NCBI GenBank assembly: GCA_033439255.1
Contig: CM065880.1
Location: 1,364,001 to 1,428,000 of the forward strand
Origin: Hericium rajendrae
Taxonomy: Eukaryota > Basidiomycota > Agaricomycetes > Russulales > Hericiaceae
Direction: 5' to 3'
Length of the DNA stretch: 64,000 bases
Shown: positions 57,001-64,000 of the stretch, piece by piece
Layout: each line of letters begins with the position of its first letter
How positions within the stretch are numbered: the stretch's first letter is position 1
Made by a program: the position numbers and the translations under genes
Notes under the pieces: generated by a model
What the model saw: only the letters and a program-made list of their open reading frames with translations
Database searches by the model: none
Told to the model about the DNA's origin: nothing

Positions 57001-59025
57001 ATTCTCATCAACAGCATTTTCTGTCTGCTCTACTTTACTTGGATTTAACCATCCAGTACCTTGAATAACTTTATGCATCTCATACATATCTGTCAGTCTT
57101 TTTTGTTGTTTTTTGCCTATATCATCCCATTCTTCTTGAAGCTTTTCTGTAAGACTATCAACACCCCAGTTGGCAGTTGCTTCATCTTCATCATGTTGAC
57201 CATCAAGCTCATGCTGAAATGTGGCAAAGATTTTATCACCAAAGCTATCATTCAGTGCTTGTTGTTTTCGTTGTGCAGAAAAATCATCTCTAGCATCATT
57301 GCATTCATATTTGATTTGAAAAAAATCTATCACCTGCTTTTGTCGAGAAGTAAACTTGTAATTCTCAAATGCATCATCCCATGACTGTTCTTTCTTTTTG
57401 AGATCCAGACCAGATCTCCAAGGCTTGAATAATATAAGCATAGTCTGACAATACTCCTCTCTATTTCCTTTATCCCTTCTGGGCAAAGGACCTCCAGTGA
57501 AGTTTGGCACTTTACTTTTGCTCTCATCAAATTTATGAATATAATGACTTTTTAATTGAGGATGAGGCTCAATAAATAACATTTTTGGTACTATTTTTTT
57601 CTTTGTATCTTGATTATGATTTTTTGGATCATAATCCTTATCATTTGGATCATACTCTTCTTCATCCTCTTCTTCTTCATCAGTATATACATAGTCATCG
57701 TTCTCCTCCTCTTCATATTCTATCTCTTTTCTCTTTTCCTCTTCTTCTTTCACATCAATGTCCATTTTTTCAGTATCATCCACATTCACATCTAAGATGT
57801 ATTCATCCTTAGACTGTGATTTTTTACTTGAGGAATATGATTTTGATTTTTTTAGTCCACTCAATGGCCTTTTTTCATATAGACGTATCCAATCATATAA
57901 AGTCACATCACTTAGTTCTTTTGGTCTATACATATAATCAAGAATTGGAGACAAGCCTACTAACTTTCCTCGAATTTGATTTAGTATCACTTTATCAGGA
58001 ACATTTTCATGAAAATCATCAATTTGATTCCAATCTTGGCTCACTTGTTTTACATATGTACTCCAAAAGAAAACTTTGAACAAGTGACTTGTGTAGTGAT
58101 CTGGATGAGACAAAAGATACATACATGCCATGGGAGATCCCATTTCTAATTTTACAGTCAAAGAATTTACTATCTGAACTATTAACTTTCTTGCTTTTTC
58201 TTGTCTAGAGCTGTCACCACCAATATAAGTAGTATTTTTATCAAATACACTGCGAATAGCTTGAAACATGACATGAGTATTTAAAGGTGACTTGGTAATG
58301 TAGTCAGTAATATATGCAACAATAGACTTAATGGCAGTTCCTGAAAGCATACTAGTTACATCTGTATTACATCCCAAAAGATATGTTAAAGGTGTGGAAA
58401 ATGTATTGAGCATGGCCTCTCCTTTTTTCATGATAATGCTACCACTGTCCTTGTCTATTAAAGAAGCTAGATATGTGTCTCTTGGAAAACGAGCTTTGCA
58501 ACTGTCATATTTTTTATTCTTGCAACCTCCTTTATCGCAACTGTGAACATTAGACAAATATAAAAGTTCATTGACTCTCTTTTTAAAATGTGTCCACCAT
58601 GAACATGTTTCTTGACAATTGCTGCAATCCATTACATATTCATTTGTATTATGCTCCACTTCAAAGCTTGATACTAAAGGTACATCATCTTTTTTTACAT
58701 GTATTTTGCATGGTTTGGGTGGAGCTTCTGGTAAAACTTGAGTTGGTTCAACATAGTGTACATCCTTTTCTACTTGTTGTATCATGTCATTTTCTACTTT
58801 TGCCATAGTGCTATCTATAAATTCTCCTTGATGACAACTTTCTAAGTATCTAATCATCTCCTTTTGAAACTCTGAAGTAGGGTCTAAAATTCTATCTCTA
58901 ATTTCCTGAGGTGACAAACAATCTTGAATCCAGATCATAGTATGCAAATGAAGGCTAACGACCTTGTTGTTCCACAGTTCCATAGTATCCAGCAGTCTTA
59001 CCATACAATCCTCTTCTTTTGTCAT
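54022..59025 (-). CDS. Helitron Rep C-terminal part, PIF1 helicase and USP-like peptidase fusion
   Basis: 1,667 codons. Residues 25-40 hold the HUH motif (SLHLHTMIWIQD), and a YLESCHQGEF tyrosine follows. A Cys-rich block (CSNCQETCSW ... CDKGGCKN) and a long acidic linker lead to the PIF1 helicase: Walker A GGMAGTGKSQ near residue 787, Walker B FLDEVSMVD near 865, and later helicase motifs including TDYASQGRT. After a Lys-rich linker the last ~260 residues (WCGQTWSCAYDTLF near 1410; FTARIIDKGKRIWYYDG near the end; a CxxC finger between) look like a ubiquitin-specific-protease fold with plausible Cys and His. The first ~20 residues are out of frame: Rep enters from the upstream ORF by a single frameshift at about 58960, just before the HUH motif. 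Confidence 0.8.
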   Translation of the reverse strand: MTKEEDCMVRLLDTMELWNNKVVSLHLHTMIWIQDCLSPQEIRDRILDPTSEFQKEMIRYLESCHQGEFIDSTMAKVENDMIQQVEKDVHYVEPTQVLPEAPPKPCKIHVKKDDVPLVSSFEVEHNTNEYVMDCSNCQETCSWWTHFKKRVNELLYLSNVHSCDKGGCKNKKYDSCKARFPRDTYLASLIDKDSGSIIMKKGEAMLNTFSTPLTYLLGCNTDVTSMLSGTAIKSIVAYITDYITKSPLNTHVMFQAIRSVFDKNTTYIGGDSSRQEKARKLIVQIVNSLTVKLEMGSPMACMYLLSHPDHYTSHLFKVFFWSTYVKQVSQDWNQIDDFHENVPDKVILNQIRGKLVGLSPILDYMYRPKELSDVTLYDWIRLYEKRPLSGLKKSKSYSSSKKSQSKDEYILDVNVDDTEKMDIDVKEEEEKRKEIEYEEEENDDYVYTDEEEEDEEEYDPNDKDYDPKNHNQDTKKKIVPKMLFIEPHPQLKSHYIHKFDESKSKVPNFTGGPLPRRDKGNREEYCQTMLILFKPWRSGLDLKKKEQSWDDAFENYKFTSRQKQVIDFFQIKYECNDARDDFSAQRKQQALNDSFGDKIFATFQHELDGQHDEDEATANWGVDSLTEKLQEEWDDIGKKQQKRLTDMYEMHKVIQGTGWLNPSKVEQTENAVDENVMLSKSQKEWKATLAREKDIILAKRDLEASNAEKNNDTSYGDPYNVNEVKLVSKAYLDYNYHPKNPEDRLNIDKIAKTFTLNVEQSRAFKTIANHAVTPQSEQLKMYLGGMAGTGKSQVIKAMIKFFEQRQESYKFLIMAPTGAAAALIGGSTYHSMLAINKFQPEGGKGVSTLADIRTRLQHVQYIFLDEVSMVDCNSLYNISAQMSSALKVENQPFGGVNIILASDFAQLPPPANSALYSQDVDTVIHTTHSHLKQKACLGKALWHQFVTVVILRQNMRQKTQTPDDARFRRALENMRYKYCTEDDINLLRSRITGPGANRPNIADPQFRNVSIITSFNIQRDEINEAGTIRCGIESSQKLVHFYSIDRWHKADESLSSKKKKNMYSDPIRANNQIHITLQRKLWELIPSMTKHYAGKLSLCIGMPVMLKHNEATEMCVTNGAEGVVVGWKCHTGIDDKLVLDVVFVRLTCAPKPVQLTGLPLNVVFISRVEEKIKCFMPNDKEIWISRSQIPILPNFSMTDYASQGRTRPFNVVDIQNCKDQRGVYTALSRSSSIAGTAILQQFNTDKIKGRLPGYLRSEFRELELLDEITCLQYYKKLPAIIDAPTRAARIQQYQMWKGVDYVPPNVPAPLKWTKSDPFELLHNTKNAEWTILVKQKTNTINKNSIEEPDNLKKRKLVTFEEKPDSFDTANGTKALDQVSKEAADKRKIKKQKTSGTSKVKVSSPIGLKWCGQTWSCAYDTLFTILYHIFRTKRDLWEDHLANLNNYCSTLNNEWTHLEHSDFELVRKNVRALLTQFDPIKFPNTQGVGTDIRELTSVILACQTDVGYVEDNCTSCEYSVTENVHNLVWHISSLSADSNTASELGKIMNGISMKKCPQCNSALHTTTVFTNNSPPLIAVELDYHNIKINHSFTMKHHTNNEKTSFKLVAIVYFGDVHFTARIIDKGKRIWYYDGVTTGRQCEFEGMLSGFDNLHYAKEREASLLIYAP

Positions 59026-61381
59026 TGAATCTCAATACATGTTTGATAAACAAGTCCACCATGAGTTTGAAAAACCTGGCACCTGCTACAGGATTGCTAG
59101 CAATAAGACGAAACTGCTCATCCTTTCCATAAAGCTTTGGATAGAATCTTATGTCTTTGTCAGCAAAATACAAACAGATAGGATGTTTAAGATCTGCTGG
59201 TGCAAATGTAATAAACCAAGACGGAGCACCCAAATATGATATAAGAGACCAGATCTCATTTCTCATATATTTGCGACCTGTCTTTGAACCTTGTACATGA
59301 TGAGCAACATGGTCCAAATCATTGATAATTTGATAACAGAGTTTTTCCTCATCTGTCTCTGGTTGTACTCTTTCTCCCTCAGCCAATCTATCTATAAGTT
59401 GACTCAGAACTTCTGGATTCACTGACATGAGTCTATCTGCTATATTGGAAAAATTGGCTTTTTTGGCCAAAAGGTAACCACCTGTTGTACTCTCTTTGAT
59501 TTGATCGTGATTGATACAGACCAAGGGAAACATAGCCTCATATTGAAATCTTTTGTCATGGTACATCAATAGATCATTTTTTCTTGCATGATCAGAGATT
59601 TTTACACTGCCATTGCTATTGCCAACACCCCCTAGGCCATATGGAAATAGCCATGGAAATATTTGAGGATAAAGCTGAGGATTGTTATATATTGACTCTG
59701 GATTTGCAGCTTGTCCAACTCCTAAAGCTCTGTTGTTCTTGCCTCTCATATGCTGTAAAGCAATTGCTCTAAGCTGTTGAGTAGTCTTTTTCTCCAAATC
59801 TCCACCTATCAAACCATGTACAATAAAGGGACATTTTCCAGACTCTACACCTTGAAGAGGTTCATCAGACACCGACATCATTCCAGACTCAATAGCATCA
59901 TCTGAAATTTTGCACTCTACAACTACAGGAGGAATGTCTTCTGGATATGTGTTCAGATTCTCATAAGATATATCCAAGTCAGCATAATCAATATGATTAA
60001 GCTTAAGCCATTCTAAAGCATGAGCAACTTTGTTTCTTCGAACCAAAAGAGGCGTTTGCTTAAATTCTTTTTCTGTAGGCTGAGTTTGACCTATATAAAC
60101 AAATGCCATAACTTCATCTAATTCATCAAGGCTAGGTGGAAGCTTTGCATATATCTTAGGCATAGGAGTAGAGAAAAAAACTGCATTTGCTGACATTTTG
60201 TGTAAGCCAGACTTGTGCACGCGTACAATGCATCGGTTGTGACACACCCTTGAGATAAGCATCTTTTCTGTCCAGCTGAGATTCTGTAGCTGCTCTGGAA
60301 TCTCACCTATCCAATTGCCATTGATTAGAGCATGTTTTGGTATCTTTCTCTTTTTTAACTCTTGAAGACAAATATTACAGATGCTTTGTGAGTGTTTATC
60401 AAGTAAGGGTCCTTTATAAGATTGTATTATATCTGATGACATGTGTCTTTCCTGCCTTGCAATGAAAATATTGTCAGTTTCAAGGATAGACAAGTCTAAA
60501 TCATGTTCAGACATATCTGTCAGATGTTGAAGTGAAGTCAAAAGACCACAGACACTACATAAGCTCTCCAATATCATATTTGATTGTATATCATTACAGT
60601 ATTCAGAAACAATATCTTCAATAAGTGTTTTTGAAGGAGGACTTGGAGGAAAACATGATTCATCTTGCTGGACCTTCTTTGTATTTTTTCTATATTTTTT
60701 ACATTTTATGCTATTTTTATTTTTAGCAAGTTTAAACAATGTGAAATATTGTTGACAATTTTCTGTCTTACAGCTATGATTGTTCAATTTATTTTGCAAG
60801 TCTTGCAACATATTTTGATTGTTTGCTTGTATCTTATGTTGACAGCATATATTAATAATAGCACTTTTTGTGAGCCTAGTCAGCTTGGAAATTGGAATAG
60901 AAGTTATAATCATATCATTAGCTGCTGGTATTAAATCTTCACTATGAGAAACGAAGTTCCAAGATGTGTTATTATGAAATATAGCATCTCCTTGTATAAA
61001 GTCTGAGATTTCATCATATGACCAAGTTGCCTTTGTAGTAGAACCACCTAACATTTGTGGCTTTTTGATATTTATTGACAACAAGATATTACTTTTCATA
61101 CTATCTTGTGTGTTGTATGATATACTATCTTTATAAGATGATATCCATTCAATAAAGAAGGACTTTTGTCTGCTCAATTTGGCTTCGGTTATGCATAATA
61201 GCAATATTAAAATTAAGCATGTCATAACATGTAATTTTTGTAGTGCGAGCACCTTGGTCCAATTATTTGTACACTTTGATACAGGCACTTTGGCCAATGT
61301 TAGCTGCACGTAGCAATTGGAGTGGTCCTTATCTAAATATATCATCAAAGAACTCACCACAAATATAGCAAATAATAGCAC
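58955..61381 (-). CDS. Helitron Rep N-terminal part with DUF6570 domain
   Basis: 808 codons ending GYYGTVEQQGR. The first ~115 residues are hydrophobic and may include an unspliced leader; they lie in the inverted repeat. The middle has a C/H-rich region (HSCKTENCQQYF) and the DUF6570 pattern (CHNRCIVRVHKSGLHKM ... KIYAKLPPSLDELDEVMAF ... LLVRRNKVAHALEWL). The C-terminal third is Helitron-like N domain (LFPYGLGGVGN, GAPSWFITFAPADLKHPI). The frame breaks by one nucleotide into the next ORF, so this copy probably makes no full Rep protein unless a frameshift occurs. Confidence 0.75.
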   Translation of the reverse strand: MLLFAIFVVSSLMIYLDKDHSNCYVQLTLAKVPVSKCTNNWTKVLALQKLHVMTCLILILLLCITEAKLSRQKSFFIEWISSYKDSISYNTQDSMKSNILLSINIKKPQMLGGSTTKATWSYDEISDFIQGDAIFHNNTSWNFVSHSEDLIPAANDMIITSIPISKLTRLTKSAIINICCQHKIQANNQNMLQDLQNKLNNHSCKTENCQQYFTLFKLAKNKNSIKCKKYRKNTKKVQQDESCFPPSPPSKTLIEDIVSEYCNDIQSNMILESLCSVCGLLTSLQHLTDMSEHDLDLSILETDNIFIARQERHMSSDIIQSYKGPLLDKHSQSICNICLQELKKRKIPKHALINGNWIGEIPEQLQNLSWTEKMLISRVCHNRCIVRVHKSGLHKMSANAVFFSTPMPKIYAKLPPSLDELDEVMAFVYIGQTQPTEKEFKQTPLLVRRNKVAHALEWLKLNHIDYADLDISYENLNTYPEDIPPVVVECKISDDAIESGMMSVSDEPLQGVESGKCPFIVHGLIGGDLEKKTTQQLRAIALQHMRGKNNRALGVGQAANPESIYNNPQLYPQIFPWLFPYGLGGVGNSNGSVKISDHARKNDLLMYHDKRFQYEAMFPLVCINHDQIKESTTGGYLLAKKANFSNIADRLMSVNPEVLSQLIDRLAEGERVQPETDEEKLCYQIINDLDHVAHHVQGSKTGRKYMRNEIWSLISYLGAPSWFITFAPADLKHPICLYFADKDIRFYPKLYGKDEQFRLIASNPVAGARFFKLMVDLFIKHVLRFNDKRRGLYGKTAGYYGTVEQQGR

Positions 61382-61421
61382 TAAGGCGATGGTCTAAGCA
61401 AGGATCTCTACCTCGTTTATG

Positions 61422-61451
61422 GGATTCTATCGCTCAATAGTGATAGAATCC
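61422..61451. repeat. Mirror of the 10-bp stem hairpin
   Basis: Inverted copy of 53339-53368, between gene d' stop and the Helitron ORF start. Confidence 0.65.
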
Positions 61452-61569
61452 AATTGAATTTTTTTTTCAATCACACGCAATGATGCATAATTAAAAAGAT
61501 ATATTTGAGTCCTAATATAAAAGTCAAAACAAAGATTTTAGAATTTCAACGCTTCTACTAAGTAATATA

Positions 61570-63750
61570 TTAATCCTCCTTTTCGCGAGCAAGCAAGTAG
61601 ACACCCTGGATGTTAAGACTAAGGTTGGAGAAATCGCCTTTCATCCAATGGGATGTGGTATGAATAATTGCAACTACATCTCCAGCATGCAAATCATCCT
61701 GAATCACCTTGACCTCAGAATGCGTATGAGCTCTACCGAACAAAAGAGATGGATCTCCTCGGTCAACAGATCCTCCATCACCAATACGCTTGTAAAGTGC
61801 GGTGCAGTCCCACACTGGAACTGTATAACAAAAAGACGGAGTTAGTTGATGAAAACAACAAGATAGACGCACTTACCATCATAGGACACCGGAATGGCTC
61901 TCTTACTCATTCCTTTGATCCCCATCTTGAATGTGGCATCGGTCCCTGTAGCCTGAGAAGCTGGGCTAACATTGGACCACTTGTCTCGTGACTTGGAAGA
62001 CGGAGTGGCCAACTCCTTGGAGCCTAATGTATAGTTCCACTTAGTATTTCAGGTTGATAAAGATAATGGGCAAAACTTGCCGGATGACTGAGATTTCTTT
62101 TTGGAGGAAGAAGGTGCAACCGGACTCATCGCAGTTGAAAAAGGAAGTGCATTGTCCATGCAGTATATGCTTAGCTTGGACTTCTGAAAGACCAGGCCGT
62201 AGAATGCCAAAGCCCTTTCCCATTCCATGCTCAAGGGAGAGACATAGAGCTCTTTGATCTGACGTCCATCTAAAATAAGATAGTCAAATTGCATACAAGA
62301 GATGATAACAATAAAGAACATACTGCTTTCCAGCACCCGTGCATTGGCTAGATGAGAATCTACAACAAATCCAACGGTGAGACACAAGGCTGTGCTTTTA
62401 TTTCCGTCCTTGAATGCAATAGCATGGCCGGTGCCTAAAGGCATAGCAACAAAGTCACTTGGATCTGCACGAGAGGGATTCATCAAATTCAAAGATCGGT
62501 TCTCCTGAAATGTGATAATCTGAAGGAGATAGCTGTGCACATACCCTATTAATATATTGTATGATGAAATGAGTTGAACAATAAACTTACTCGAGTGTAA
62601 TGTTACCGTAGGCATCATCTGTCAGACGACTAACTGCATAGGTCGTGACATCTACACTGCCACCAATCAGACTAGTAGACGTGCTATAAGAAAAAAGAGT
62701 TGTAAGTCATTTGGAAAAGCTTACAACAAAAATCAAGCGTACTTTAGAGGTGGAAGTTGTTTGTAAAACATTGTCATAAGGGGATCAATCAACGTAGCAA
62801 TGGTGACATTGCAGCCCTCTGGAATTCTGAAAGAAGAATGATTTAGTATTCCGATAGATGTGACAATAACATACAGATTGTTGTCCATCACGTCCAAGTC
62901 AATGTTGTCTTGATTCTCTTTGTTTTCATCCGTGCTCTTCTGCACGTCATCAGAAACCATTGCATCTGTAGTGTCAGCAGCTTCGTCATCTAAAAAGACA
63001 TCCTTTGATCTATAATGTGTAGGCAAATCAGCAATCATTCTACAGATAAAACTGTACGACATACGTCTTCTGAGGATTAACCTCCTTAATCGAAAATGGA
63101 CTGCCAAGTACAATTATAAAGCTAAGCAAGCTTGGACTATGCATGTGAAGAATGCAATAAAATCACGTACTCATCATCTGATACCAAAGTACGCTCTTTT
63201 CTGCAAAGACAACAATATCAAGAAAGCAAATATATGAAAAAAAACATATACGTACTTCTCGTTCATCTTCTGTTTCTTTGGGGCAGAAGCAGTTCCATTA
63301 TTGTTAGTCGTTTCTGATGTTTTGCGTAAGCTGAGAGGCTCTCTTATTCTTATGTTAATGCATATCTAAACAGTAAAAGATAAAAAAACTCACCGATCTG
63401 CTTTAGCCATCCGTTTAAAACGTGTAGTCAATGGAGTCTGCAACTCTGGCCTACGCACAAAATGGTCAGAAAAGTATGAAACAAAATCCCAAAAAGATAA
63501 GTGTACTCTTCATCGGACTCGAACACTGGCTCTTCCAAAGCTCTCTTCCTACTGTCAACAGCATTAGCCCAATCATATAATTGCACAAAATAAAGACATA
63601 CGAGTTCATAGAACCTAGTGAGCTAGCCAGAGATGATGTTCGGCTGAGTCCCTTGGGAGCCGAAGGTTGAACGGTCATCTTGGGCTTACGAACAGGGGTG
63701 GAAGGAAGAGCAAGGACCTTGTCCTTGTTGCTGCGAGACCGAGTATTCAT
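61570..63750 (-). CDS. Gene d, right copy
   Basis: Inverted copy of 51040-53220 with the same exon structure and every encoded segment I compared identical. ATG at 63750, stop at 61570-61572. It lies 188 bp upstream of the Helitron ORF on the same strand, which fits it being carried inside the Helitron. Confidence 0.6.
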
Positions 63751-63871
63751 GATGAAAAAAGGTATAAAAAGAGGATAATAGACGTGCAATAAGACAAATG
63801 AAGTGCCAGCAAAGATGCAGAAGAACAGTGGGGCAGCAAATGCTGAGGCAAAGCGATTGAACTGCTCTCTT

Positions 63872-63879
63872 CTTATATA
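63872..63879 (-). promoter_or_regulatory. TATA box of gene d, right copy
   Basis: Mirror of 50911-50918. Confidence 0.5.
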
Positions 63880-64000
63880 AAATGAGGATAGGAGTTTAGG
63901 GCAGGTGTAAATCTGACTTAGACCTCAAGTCATACTTTGTGAATGCACGGATAAACGATGCAATTGGAAATATTATGATAGAGATCATGCTTACATCTGA

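Larger units (their letters stand above)
53956..61381 (-). mobile_element. Helitron (DUF6570 / Rep / PIF1 type), 3' end at 53956
   Basis: Rolling-circle DNA transposon read on the minus strand. The 3' end is defined by comparison with the relic at 30802 and ends ...CCCCAAG. The mini-hairpin GCGAAGC (53976-53982) lies 20 nt inside, as the Helitron family requires near its 3' end. The 5' end is not in sight: it lies beyond the start of the Rep ORF, and probably beyond the window since gene d seems to be included. Confidence 0.75.
61039..64000 (-). repeat. Right arm of the large inverted repeat (runs off window)
   Basis: Mirror of 50790-53751 (x to 114790-x). Confidence 0.92.

Noticed and set aside
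57061-58808. Plus-strand ORFs opposite the Helitron
   Set aside because: Antisense shadows of the Rep-helicase coding sequence.
1-64000. tRNA, rRNA or Starship captain genes
   Set aside because: Looked for on both strands by eye; no cloverleaf-like, rRNA-like or tyrosine recombinase pattern that I could support.

Overview
The window looks like part of a repeat-rich nuclear chromosome of an agaricomycete (Basidiomycota). This rests on genes cut by many 45-60 bp introns, a Plavaka-type transposase, a DUF6570-type Helitron, a chromodomain Ty3 retroelement and several low-complexity genes of the kind mushrooms carry. I saw no rRNA, tRNA or bacterial-style gene. Only a few host-like genes remain, and most of them hold transposon insertions.

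Layout. 1-2.8 kb: a spliced minus-strand gene for an acidic, repeat-bearing disordered protein. 3.6-10 kb: a Plavaka transposase gene whose single intron was swollen from about 56 nt to 3.4 kb by a 3,380-bp element with CATCAG termini. 12.6-16.8 kb: a host-like gene with Gly/Glu-rich repeats, hit by three foldback elements. 18-21.1 kb: an unidentified Pro/Ser-rich minus-strand gene. 21.1-29.5 kb: a broken Ty3/Gypsy chromovirus with four nested foldback elements. 29.6-37 kb: gene-poor minisatellites, hairpins and a Helitron tail relic. 37-38 kb: a second copy of a two-element foldback composite. 38.2-53.2 kb: four AT-richer, many-intron genes (a, b, c, d). One of them (b) shows the HxD...H...R signature of a 2OG-Fe(II) dioxygenase. 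39.99-41.14 kb: an array of multi-hairpin units. 53.96-61.4 kb: a Helitron on the minus strand, flanked by inverted copies of gene d and of the Helitron's own 5' part.

The unifying theme is a superfamily of foldback elements that all begin CATCAG and end CTGATG and are flanked by a 2-bp duplication of variable sequence. I delimit nineteen copies in several size classes (about 581, 401, 222, 210, 192, 411, 283 and 3,380 bp). They lie in exons, introns, the LTR element, minisatellites, the hairpin array and the Helitron. In several genes, removing the element plus one 2-bp repeat restores a continuous reading frame or a normal-sized intron. Two of them with 44 bp of retroelement DNA between occur as a 1,026-bp unit at two places in opposite orientation. 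The inverted repeat at 50.8-64 kb is best explained by one Helitron inserting, inverted, into a foldback element that lay inside an older copy of the same Helitron, with gene d carried as Helitron cargo.
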